Positions 41,127 through 49,352 of a stretch of DNA of 64,000 nt are shown here, piece after piece. A model generated the notes under the pieces. That model was not told where the DNA came from. It saw only the letters and a list, made by a program, of their open reading frames with translations, and ran no database searches. Both the position numbers and the translations under genes were made by a program. Source of the DNA: Maricaulis sp965242785 (lineage in GTDB: Bacteria; Pseudomonadota; Alphaproteobacteria; Caulobacterales; Maricaulaceae); NCBI GenBank assembly GCA_965242785.1, contig CBDETA010000004.1, forward strand, positions 806,001-870,000, read 5' to 3'. Numbering within the stretch: position 1 is the stretch's first letter; each line of letters opens with the position of its first letter.

Positions 41127-43595
41127 ATGACCGGACAGACATTCCAGATCGTGACCCTTATCGTCACCATCGGTGCCATGGCCTTCGCGGTCGCCGTCGG
41201 GCTCTGGGCCTACCGGCTGACGGCAGGGGCCCGGGGCGCTCAACTGGTCTGGCGCCGCAAGCTGGCCGAGTTGGAAGACCGCCTCTCGCGTGCCGACAGT
41301 GTCTTCGGGGCTCATCCGGGGCTGGTACTGGTCTGGGACCAGGCCCCGTTCGACGAGGACGACAAGGGCTGGGGCGAGCCGCGGATTTTCGGCTCCTCCG
41401 TGGCGCTGGCTTCGCTGCTGCGCTTTGCCGAAGCCAGTGACGGACCCAATCCCGCCGGGATCCTGATGGAAGGCCTGGCTGATTATGAGGCCCGCTCGGC
41501 CGGCGGCGAGGAGACCACGCTGCGTCGCCGTTTCCACGATCTGGCCCAGCGCGGCGAACCCTTCTCCCTGACCGTTCTGGGGCCCAGCGGCCGCTTCCTG
41601 GAAGTGGATGGCCGGCCGGCCGGGACGCAGCTGGTGGTCTGGCTGTCTGACGCGACGATCCGCGGCCTGGAGGAATCCGGGGCCCGTGGCCGCATCGAGG
41701 AAGCCCGCCGCCTGGTCTCCAAGGACCCGATGGCCTTCCTGGACATGCTGGGTCGCGCGCCCTTCCCGGCCTGGCGCATGAATGCGACGGGCCGTCTGGA
41801 ATGGGTCAATACGGCCTATGTCAAGGCGGTCGAGGGTGAAAGCCTGGACAAGGTGCTCCAGGACCAGACGGCGCTGGATGGCGGTCTGGCCGAGCAGGCC
41901 GCCCGGGCGACTGAAGAAGGCGCCGCTGTGTCCGAGGCCCGGATCGTGGTCGTCGAAGGCCGCCGCCGCGCCATGCAATGCCTGGTCTTCCCGGTGTCGG
42001 GCGGTGCCGCCGGCTTTGCCATCGACATCACCGAGGGCGAGGAAGCCAAGGTGGCGCTGAAACGCTTCCGCCGCGCCCATGACGAGACGCTGAACCACAT
42101 GGCCGAGGCCATTGTGGTGTTCGACCGTTCACAGCGGCTGAACTTCCACAACACGGCCTTCTCCCGCCTGTTCAAACTGGATGATGCCTGGCTCAATGAC
42201 CGTCCGGCCCATGGCCAGTTCCTCGACCGTATGCGGGAAAAGCGCCTGCTGCCGGAACAGGCCGATTTCGCAGGCTGGAAGGCGGACGAGCTGGCGCGCT
42301 ACGACCAGCCCTCGACCGAAGAGACACCGGACGAGCTCTGGCCGCTGCCGGATGGCCGCACGCTGCGGGTCGCCCGCCAGCGCCACCCGCTGGGCGGCCT
42401 GATGCTGATCTTCGAGGACAAGACCGACGAGCTGGCCCTGCGGGCGCGCTACAACACGCTGATCAATGTCCAGCGCGCCACCCTGGACAAGCTGCACGAG
42501 GCGGTTGCCGTGTTCGGGGCCAATGGACGGCTGCAACTGCACAACAACGCATTTGAGGGCCTGTGGGGTTTCGAGGCGGCCGAGCTGGAAGGTCAGCCGG
42601 AGTTCGAGACGGTTGCCGAGACCTGTGCCGCGCTGTTCTCCGATGACCGGGTCTGGACCGATATCCGCGGCCGCGTCACCGATCCCAGCCCGCAGGCGCG
42701 CAAGCAGGTCACCGGCGAGATGCGCCGGTCCGATGGCAAGGTGCTGACCTATCTCACGCGGCCGCTGCCCGATGGCGCGACCCTGATCTGTTGGGACGAC
42801 GTCACCGACAGCCGCCGGATCGAAGAAGCGTTGCGCGAGCGGGCCGAGGCGCTGGAAACCTCCGAGCGCATCAAGACCGAGTTTGTCGAGCATGTGAGCT
42901 ATCAGCTGCGCACGCCGCTGACGACGATCAACGGTTATGCCGACATGCTGGCCCAGGGTTTTGCCGGCGAGCTGTCGGACCGCCAGAAGGAGCCGATGAG
43001 CGCGATCCGCACCGCGGCCGAGCATCTGGCCAAGCTGGTCGATGATATCCTGGACGTCGCCGCCATCGATGCCGGCCAGCTGGAGCTGGATCTGGGCGAT
43101 GTCGATCTGGGCGAAGTGGCGCGTGAGGCCGCCGAACTGGTCCAGGCCCGCGCCGACCATCACCAGATCAAGCTGGAGGTGAAGGTGGCCGAGGACATCG
43201 GTCTCCTGCGCGCCGACCGCAACCGCATGAAGCAGGTCTCGATGAACCTGCTGTCGAACGCCATTCGCCACGTGAAAGTGGGTGGCCACATCACCATTGG
43301 CGCCCGCCGGTCCGAGGACGAGCTGACCCTGTGGGTCGAGGATGATGGCGAGGGGATCGCGCCGGAGCGTCAGGCCAGCGTGTTCGACCGCTTTGCCCGC
43401 GGCGAACGCGGCGGCGCCGGCCTGGGCCTGGCCCTGGTCAAGGACATCGCCCAGCTGCATGGCGGCTGGGTCGAGCTGCAGTCAGAACCGGGCAAGGGCA
43501 CGCTGGTGTCCTGCCATCTGCCGTCCGAGCCGCACGGCGATGCCGTGCCGCCGGAGCTGGGCCTGTCCAAACAGCCGGCGGCCGGTCGTCTCTAG
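41127..43595 (+). CDS. divL: DivL-type PAS pseudo-kinase (Tyr at the phospho-site)
   Basis: An 822-residue protein with one N-terminal membrane helix, a PAS-rich middle, then HisKA and HATPase domains. The HisKA box reads HVSYQLRTPLTTI, with Tyr (TAT 42900-42902, Tyr592) in place of the phospho-acceptor His, exactly as in Caulobacter DivL. The ATPase side is intact (NLLSNAI, EDDGEGI, GAGLGLALVKDI). DivL binds DivK~P and tunes CckA and thus CtrA. An upstream ATG at 41097 is possible. The ordering divL, tsaE, amgK is conserved in relatives (from memory). Confidence 0.92.
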   Translation: MTGQTFQIVTLIVTIGAMAFAVAVGLWAYRLTAGARGAQLVWRRKLAELEDRLSRADSVFGAHPGLVLVWDQAPFDEDDKGWGEPRIFGSSVALASLLRFAEASDGPNPAGILMEGLADYEARSAGGEETTLRRRFHDLAQRGEPFSLTVLGPSGRFLEVDGRPAGTQLVVWLSDATIRGLEESGARGRIEEARRLVSKDPMAFLDMLGRAPFPAWRMNATGRLEWVNTAYVKAVEGESLDKVLQDQTALDGGLAEQAARATEEGAAVSEARIVVVEGRRRAMQCLVFPVSGGAAGFAIDITEGEEAKVALKRFRRAHDETLNHMAEAIVVFDRSQRLNFHNTAFSRLFKLDDAWLNDRPAHGQFLDRMREKRLLPEQADFAGWKADELARYDQPSTEETPDELWPLPDGRTLRVARQRHPLGGLMLIFEDKTDELALRARYNTLINVQRATLDKLHEAVAVFGANGRLQLHNNAFEGLWGFEAAELEGQPEFETVAETCAALFSDDRVWTDIRGRVTDPSPQARKQVTGEMRRSDGKVLTYLTRPLPDGATLICWDDVTDSRRIEEALRERAEALETSERIKTEFVEHVSYQLRTPLTTINGYADMLAQGFAGELSDRQKEPMSAIRTAAEHLAKLVDDILDVAAIDAGQLELDLGDVDLGEVAREAAELVQARADHHQIKLEVKVAEDIGLLRADRNRMKQVSMNLLSNAIRHVKVGGHITIGARRSEDELTLWVEDDGEGIAPERQASVFDRFARGERGGAGLGLALVKDIAQLHGGWVELQSEPGKGTLVSCHLPSEPHGDAVPPELGLSKQPAAGRL

Positions 43596-43615
43596 CTCCG
43601 GGTCTGAAAAAGGCG

Positions 43616-43936
43616 TCAGCCCTGGTGTTCCGGCATGCGGACGATCAGGCCGTCCAGCGCGTCCGACACCTTGATCTGGCAGGACAGGCGCGAGGTTTCC
43701 TGCACGTCCTCGGCGAAATCCAGCATGGAGTCTTCCATCGCCTCGCGCGAGCCGGTCTTGTCGGCCCAGGCCGGGTCGACATAGACATGGCAGGTCGCGC
43801 AGGCGCAAGCGCCACCGCAATCGGCATCAATTCCGGGGACCAGATTGCGCACCGCGCCTTCCATGACCGTCAGGCCATTGGCGACGTCGATAACGTGTTC
43901 GGTGCCGTTGTGCTCGATATAAGTGATCTTCGCCAT
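43616..43936 (-). CDS. Adrenodoxin-type [2Fe-2S] ferredoxin
   Basis: A 106-residue ferredoxin with cluster cysteines C40-x5-C46-x2-C49 and C86, in CGGACACATCH and LSCQIKV. The acidic loop before the last Cys is typical of vertebrate-type/FdxB ferredoxins, which serve P450s or Fe-S assembly. An extra Cys (C44) lies inside the loop. No partner oxidase is next to it. It lies tail to tail with divL. Confidence 0.93.
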   Translation of the reverse strand: MAKITYIEHNGTEHVIDVANGLTVMEGAVRNLVPGIDADCGGACACATCHVYVDPAWADKTGSREAMEDSMLDFAEDVQETSRLSCQIKVSDALDGLIVRMPEHQG

Positions 43937-44049
43937 GCATCTCTCCGTCAGTCCAACCGGACATGAACAGTGTTCATAACGGAGTCAAGATTCAGCCTCA
44001 TTCAGCCTCGCCGCTTGCCGCTGCGCCCGGCCTTCGCTAATCGCAGAGC

Positions 44050-44514
44050 ATGGGGAAGACAATCTCGGTCAGACTGGACGATCTCGCCGCCACCCGCCGC
44101 TTCGGTGCGACGCTGGCGCGGCAGCTGTCTGACGCAGACGTGATCCTGCTTGAGGGCGAACTGGGGGCCGGCAAGACCACGCTTGCCCGCGCCATCATTG
44201 CGACCCTGTGTGGTGTCGAGGATGCACCCAGTCCCACCTACACCATTGTTCAGACCTATGACCGTGCGCAGGGCGGCGAACTCTGGCATGCCGATCTCTA
44301 TCGTATCGAGGACGAGGCAGAGCTGGACGAGCTGGGTCTGGAAGACGCTTTTCTGGATGCGGTCTGTCTGGTGGAGTGGCCGGACCGGCTGGGCCGGGCC
44401 GTGCCGGAAGACCGTCTGGAAATCCGGCTTGTAGCCGGCAAGGATGACGCTCGCGAAGCCCGGATCACGGGACAGGGGCGCTGGGAGGACAGAGTTGACG
44501 ACATCGGATCGTGA
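44050..44514 (+). CDS. tsaE: tRNA threonylcarbamoylation ATPase TsaE
   Basis: A 154-residue P-loop protein with Walker A GELGAGKTTLARAI, the APSPTYTIVQTYD loop, LWHADLYRIED, and EWPDRL. TsaE drives the TsaB-TsaD complex that makes t6A37. It is the first gene of a coupled run, tsaE-amgK-murU-addB-addA. The TTG start of amgK lies inside its 3' end. The partner tsaD is in this window at 10943-12076. Confidence 0.95.
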   Translation: MGKTISVRLDDLAATRRFGATLARQLSDADVILLEGELGAGKTTLARAIIATLCGVEDAPSPTYTIVQTYDRAQGGELWHADLYRIEDEAELDELGLEDAFLDAVCLVEWPDRLGRAVPEDRLEIRLVAGKDDAREARITGQGRWEDRVDDIGS

Positions 44515-45595
44515 AAGCGCGCTGACAGCCTTTCTGGACCAGGCCGGATGGGGCGGGGCCGAGCGCCTGCCCCTGGCGGGTGACGCCTCGACGCGGCGCT
44601 ATACCCGCCTGGTGGACGGCGCCCGTTCCGCCATGCTGATGGACGCGCCGGCTGCAGCAGAAGCACCGGCCTGTCCGCCCGACGCGACGCCGGAACAGCG
44701 CCAGGCCCTGGGCTATAATGCCGTGGCCCGGTTGGCCGGCGCCAATCTGGTCGCCTTTGCAGGCCTGTCCAACGCCTTGTGCGAACGCGGATTCTCGGCA
44801 CCGAAAGTGCTGGCGCAGGACTTCGGCACCGGCTTCCTGCTGTTGGAAGACCTGGGCGATGACCTCTTCGCCCGTCGCCTGCCTGGCGAGCTGCATGAAG
44901 GCACGGTCTATGCCCGCGCCGTGGATGTGCTGGCGGCGATACATCGCTCCAGCTTTCCCGACGCGGTCGAGGCCGGTGGCCGGTCCTGGCCGCTTTTGGC
45001 CTATGACGAGACCGCGCTGATGGCCGAGGCCGATCTCTTCGTGGACTGGTATCTGGGCCGCCACGCGGATGTCGAGCTGGATGCCGCCGCCAAGGAAGAA
45101 TGGCGCGAGCTCTGGCAGCAGGCTTTCCAGCGCCTGAAATCCTGCCCGCCGGGCCTGGTTCTGCGGGATTTCCACGCAGAAAACCTGATCCATCTGCCGG
45201 ACCGTGAAGCGGAAGCCGGCGTCGGCCTCCTGGACTTCCAGGACGCGCTGATCGGACACCCGGCCTATGACCTGGTCTCCCTGCTGGAAGATGCCCGCCG
45301 CAATGTCGATCGCAAGCTGGCCACGCCGCTCAAGGCGCGCTTTGTCGAGCAGGCGGGCATCCAGGACCCGGCCGGGTTTGATGCCGCCTATGCCGTTCTG
45401 GGCGCCCAGCGCAATGCCAAGATCCTTGGCATTTTCGTCCGCCTGGCGGTGCGCGATGGCAAGCAGCGCTATCTTGATCTGATCCCGCGCGTGGCCCGCC
45501 ATTTCGTGGCCGATCTGCAGCACCCGGCCCTGTTGTCGCTCAATCTGTGGGCCAAGACCCATGCCGGGCGCGTCTTCCTGGATGCGCACAAGTGA
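44495..45595 (+). CDS. amgK: N-acetylmuramate/N-acetylglucosamine anomeric kinase AmgK
   Basis: A 366-residue aminoglycoside-phosphotransferase-fold kinase with a catalytic loop VLRDFHAENL, a metal site LLDFQDALIG, and the ATP loop at the N-terminus (LAGDASTRRY). In alphaproteobacteria and pseudomonads AmgK phosphorylates MurNAc and GlcNAc at C1 for wall recycling, and MurU then makes UDP-MurNAc. The directly following murU supports this specific function over drug resistance. GGAGGA is ideally placed before TTG 44495, so this start was preferred over an ATG at 44444, which lies deep in tsaE. Confidence 0.9.
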   Translation: MTTSDRESALTAFLDQAGWGGAERLPLAGDASTRRYTRLVDGARSAMLMDAPAAAEAPACPPDATPEQRQALGYNAVARLAGANLVAFAGLSNALCERGFSAPKVLAQDFGTGFLLLEDLGDDLFARRLPGELHEGTVYARAVDVLAAIHRSSFPDAVEAGGRSWPLLAYDETALMAEADLFVDWYLGRHADVELDAAAKEEWRELWQQAFQRLKSCPPGLVLRDFHAENLIHLPDREAEAGVGLLDFQDALIGHPAYDLVSLLEDARRNVDRKLATPLKARFVEQAGIQDPAGFDAAYAVLGAQRNAKILGIFVRLAVRDGKQRYLDLIPRVARHFVADLQHPALLSLNLWAKTHAGRVFLDAHK

Positions 45596-46305
45596 CGGCG
45601 ATCACGAAAGGCATGGCCCTGGCGGCCGGACTGGGCACGCGCATGCGTCCGCTCACCGATGACCGGCCCAAGGCGCTGGTCGAGGTCGGCGGCAAGCCAC
45701 TGGTCGACTGGGCGCTGGAGCGCTATGCCGCGGTCGGTGTCGAGCGTTGCGTCGTCAATGTCCACCATTTCGCCGATCTGATGGATGCGCACCTGGCCGG
45801 CCATGTCGGTGCCCCTGAGATCACCGTGTCGGATGAGCGGGGCGAGGTGCTCGAAACCGGTGGCGGTGTGGTCAAGGCCTTGCCGGAACTGGGCGATGCG
45901 CCCTTCTTCGTGTCCAATATCGATGCCGTCTGGGTCGATGAAGGCGAGCCGGAACTGGCCCGCATGATGAAGGCCTGGGACCCGGAAAGCATGGATGCCC
46001 TGCTGCTGCTGGCGCCGATGGGCCGCACGCTGGGTTTTGACGGCACCGGGGATGCCTTTCTCGATGAGGATGGCGGGCTGCGCTTTCGCGGCGACGCCGC
46101 CAGCGCGCCCTATGCCTATGCCGGCGTCCAGATCCTGCATCCGCGTGTCCTGGCGGGACGGAAGGCGGAACGCTTTTCCATGATGGAAGTCTGGCGCGAG
46201 CTGGTTCCGCGCCAGCGGATTTTCGGCCTGGCCATGAAAGCCTTCTGGATGCATGTCGGCGACCCCAAGGCCCGCGACGAGGCCGAAGCGCGGCTGGCCG
46301 GGTGA
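45592..46305 (+). CDS. murU: MurNAc-1-phosphate uridylyltransferase MurU
   Basis: A 237-residue nucleotidyltransferase starting at GTG 45592, which overlaps the amgK stop. It has the N-terminal GLGTRMRPLTDDRPKALVEV, the GKPLVDWAL strand, SNIDAVWVDEG with the metal-site Asp, and a compact C-terminus. MurU makes UDP-MurNAc from MurNAc-1-P, bypassing the fosfomycin target MurA. It is coupled to addB by a GTGA overlap. Confidence 0.9.
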   Translation: MTAITKGMALAAGLGTRMRPLTDDRPKALVEVGGKPLVDWALERYAAVGVERCVVNVHHFADLMDAHLAGHVGAPEITVSDERGEVLETGGGVVKALPELGDAPFFVSNIDAVWVDEGEPELARMMKAWDPESMDALLLLAPMGRTLGFDGTGDAFLDEDGGLRFRGDAASAPYAYAGVQILHPRVLAGRKAERFSMMEVWRELVPRQRIFGLAMKAFWMHVGDPKARDEAEARLAG

Positions 46306-49300
46306 CGCAGCGGGTTTTCGATACGCCGGCCCCGCGCCTCTTTACCCTGCCGCCCCAGGCCGATTTCCTGCGCACCATCGCCCGCACCCTGCGCGAGGAA
46401 TTCGGTGCGGCCGAGCGTCCCGATGCGCTGACCGACATCCTGATCCTGACCCCCACGCGCCGGGCGGCCAAGGCGCTGGGTGACATCTTTGCCGAGGAAG
46501 CCGGCAGCGGTGTCGCGCTTCTTCCGCTCATCCGTCCCATCGGGGATGTGGATGTCGATGACCCGCCTTTCGAGCCCGGTGAACTGGCCGGGCTGGCTCC
46601 GCCACCGGTCTCTCCGGCCCGGCGGCGCTTCGAACTGGCGCGGCTGATCCTGGCCAAGGAAGCGGCCCTGGGCCGGCCGATCGGCATTGGTGGAGCCCTG
46701 GCCCTGGCAGAACCGCTGGCGGCGCTGCTGGACGACATGGCGACGGAAGAGGTCACTGACCTTTCCCGCATCGATGCGGCCTTGCGAGATCATTTGCCGG
46801 AGGACCGCCGCGAGGCGATCGCCTTCATCGACATTGTCCAGACAGTCTGGCCGCAGCGTCTCGCCGAGCTGGGCGTCACCGATGCGGCTGCGCGGCGTTC
46901 CCTGGTCCTGCGCAAGCTGATCGAACGCTGGACCGAGGCGCCGCCGCAGACCCCGGTCTTCGCCATCGGCTCCACCGGCTCGATTCCGGCCGCGCGCGAT
47001 CTGATGAAGATCATCGCCGGACTGCCGCGCGGTGCCGTCGTGCTGCCCGGCTTTGACTGGGACTGCGATGAAGCCGCCTGGCAGAATATCGATGATGCCC
47101 ACCCGCAATGGGCCATGAAGGCCTTTGTTGCCGAACTGGGTGTCGACGATCAGCCAGGGCGCGGTGTCCGGGCCTGGCCGGGTGCAGCCGAAAGCGCGGC
47201 CTCCGAGCGCCGCCGCCGGGTGATCGCGGAAGCGCTCAGGCCCGCCGATACGACCGATGCCTGGATGAGCCGGGTCGAGCACCTGCAGGACCGATACGGC
47301 GCTGATGTGTTCCGGCAAAGCCTGGACGGCCTGTCCCTCATCGAGGCGCCGGACCCGCTCAGCGAGGCCCGAACCTGCGCGCTGCTGATGCGGGAGACGC
47401 TGGAGACTCCCGAGCACACGGCCATCCTGGTCACGCCCGACCGGGCGCTGGCCCGCCGTGTGGCGGCGGAGATGACCCGTTTCGGCGTGCGCCTGGATGA
47501 TTCCGGTGGCGCCTCGCTGGCGGAAACGCCGGCGGGTGCCTTTCTTACCCGCCTGCTCGATGTGGCGGAGGATCCGGGCAGTGTGGTTGCCCTGACAGCG
47601 CTCTGGGGGTCGCCCTTGTTCACGGCCGGTCGCAAGCGGGGCGCGGTCCATACCGTGCTCGGCAAGTTCGAGGCCGAGGCCTTGCGCGGGGCGCGACCCG
47701 GGCGCGATCTCGCCGCCATCCGTCGCCGCATGGACGGCAAATATGTCGAGCTGTTCGACGAGGACCGCGCCTTCATCCACGCCATTCTGGACACACAGGA
47801 CGCGGCCCTGGCCGGCCTTCTGGACGCAGGCCTTCATCCCGCCTCGCACTGGGCGCGCTGTCACGCCGAGGCTGCGGAAGCGCTGTCCGCCGGCGGCGAG
47901 CCGGGCCTGTGGGGCGGCGAGGGCGGTGAGGTTGCCGCCGGTCTGATCCGTGCCCTGCTGGAGGAAAGCGAAAGCCTGCCGGAGATGAGCCTGGCCGAGT
48001 ATGCGAGTGCCGTGCGCGAGCTGATCGGCAGCCGCCGTGTGCCGCCGAAACTGGGCGTTCACCCCAGGCTGCAGGTGCTCGGACCCCTGGAAGCACGCCT
48101 GATCTCCGCCGATCGCGTCATCCTGGCTGGCCTCAATGAAGGTGTCTGGCCGGCGGCGCCCGGCATTGATCCCTGGCTGTCGGCCGGCATGCGCAAGGCC
48201 GTCGGGCTCGGCGCTCCGGAACGCCGCTATGGTCTGGCGGCCCATGATTTTGCCCAGCTGGCAGCGGCTCCCGACGTGATCCTGACCCGTTCTGCCCGCA
48301 GTGAAGGCGCACCCACTGTGGCCTCGCGCTGGGTCTGGCGGCTGAAGACGCTGGCTGAGGGTGCGCTGGGGGCCGACGGTGCGGCTGAAGCTCTGGCGCC
48401 AAGCACGGACTATCTGGCCTGGGCCGGGCAGCTGGACGCACCGGGACGGCCGACCCGTCCGGCTTCGCGGCCTTCACCGGCCCCGCCGCTGGCCCTTCGG
48501 CCCAGGGCCTTGTCGATCACGGAAATCCGCACCTGGGTCCGCGATCCCTATTCCATCTATGCCCGGCACGTTCTGGGCCTGCGTCGTCTCGACCCGGCGG
48601 ACATGCCGCCCGGCGCGCGCGAGCGCGGAACGGCGCTGCATGCGGCGCTGGAACGCGTCGTGCCTGGCTGGAAAGACGCCATTCCCGGGACGGCGGTGGC
48701 TGATCTGGTCGCGGCTGCCGAGGGCCCGCTGATCGAGCTGGGCTTTCATGCCGACGATCTGCCGGTCGAGCTGGCCCGCTTTCGGCGGGCGGCCGAATGG
48801 CTGGTGGGCTGGGAGCGGGCACGCCGGGAAGCGGGTGCCCGTTTCGACCGGGCCGAGATCAAGGGCCGGATGACGCTGAACCTGCCGGGCGGCGACTTTG
48901 TGCTGACGGGCCGCGCGGACCGGTTTGACCGGCATCCGGACGGGCGTCTGGACATCATCGATTACAAGACTGGCTCCAGCGCTTCGCCCAAGGAAGTCGC
49001 GGCGGGCTTTGATCCGCAATTGCCGCTGACGGCTGCGATGGCGATGCAGCCCGGCGTGTTCCCGGACCTCGCGGAAGCGCCACCGGCCGGGCTTTACTAT
49101 GTCCGCCTGCCGGGCAATGCCGAGGGCGGCAGCGCGGTGCGTGTCGATGGCAAGAACCAGCCGGAGGCGCTGGAGTTGGCCGCCAAGGCCCTGGAAGAGC
49201 TGGGTGAATGGATTACCCGTTTCGATGACGAAACGATGCCCTATGAGAGCCAGACCCGGGCCAAATACACCAATGACTATGGGGATTTCGACCATCTCGC

Positions 49301-49352
49301 CCGCCGCGGTGAATGGGCCAGTGCGCCGGACGGTTCGGAGGGCGGCGAATGA
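46302..49352 (+). CDS. addB: Double-strand break repair protein AddB (alpha type)
   Basis: A 1016-residue AddB with a degenerate helicase-like N-terminus (LTPTRRAAKALGDI), long helical middle, and C-terminal RecB-type nuclease (GTALHAALE and IIDYKTGS, with the Asp and Lys of the metal site). It forms a helicase-nuclease with AddA that resects broken ends to Chi for RecA. Iron-sulfur cysteines of the Bacillus type are not evident, as usual for the alpha class. GTG 46302 overlaps the murU stop. addA begins at its end by ATGA. Confidence 0.94.
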   Translation: MTQRVFDTPAPRLFTLPPQADFLRTIARTLREEFGAAERPDALTDILILTPTRRAAKALGDIFAEEAGSGVALLPLIRPIGDVDVDDPPFEPGELAGLAPPPVSPARRRFELARLILAKEAALGRPIGIGGALALAEPLAALLDDMATEEVTDLSRIDAALRDHLPEDRREAIAFIDIVQTVWPQRLAELGVTDAAARRSLVLRKLIERWTEAPPQTPVFAIGSTGSIPAARDLMKIIAGLPRGAVVLPGFDWDCDEAAWQNIDDAHPQWAMKAFVAELGVDDQPGRGVRAWPGAAESAASERRRRVIAEALRPADTTDAWMSRVEHLQDRYGADVFRQSLDGLSLIEAPDPLSEARTCALLMRETLETPEHTAILVTPDRALARRVAAEMTRFGVRLDDSGGASLAETPAGAFLTRLLDVAEDPGSVVALTALWGSPLFTAGRKRGAVHTVLGKFEAEALRGARPGRDLAAIRRRMDGKYVELFDEDRAFIHAILDTQDAALAGLLDAGLHPASHWARCHAEAAEALSAGGEPGLWGGEGGEVAAGLIRALLEESESLPEMSLAEYASAVRELIGSRRVPPKLGVHPRLQVLGPLEARLISADRVILAGLNEGVWPAAPGIDPWLSAGMRKAVGLGAPERRYGLAAHDFAQLAAAPDVILTRSARSEGAPTVASRWVWRLKTLAEGALGADGAAEALAPSTDYLAWAGQLDAPGRPTRPASRPSPAPPLALRPRALSITEIRTWVRDPYSIYARHVLGLRRLDPADMPPGARERGTALHAALERVVPGWKDAIPGTAVADLVAAAEGPLIELGFHADDLPVELARFRRAAEWLVGWERARREAGARFDRAEIKGRMTLNLPGGDFVLTGRADRFDRHPDGRLDIIDYKTGSSASPKEVAAGFDPQLPLTAAMAMQPGVFPDLAEAPPAGLYYVRLPGNAEGGSAVRVDGKNQPEALELAAKALEELGEWITRFDDETMPYESQTRAKYTNDYGDFDHLARRGEWASAPDGSEGGE

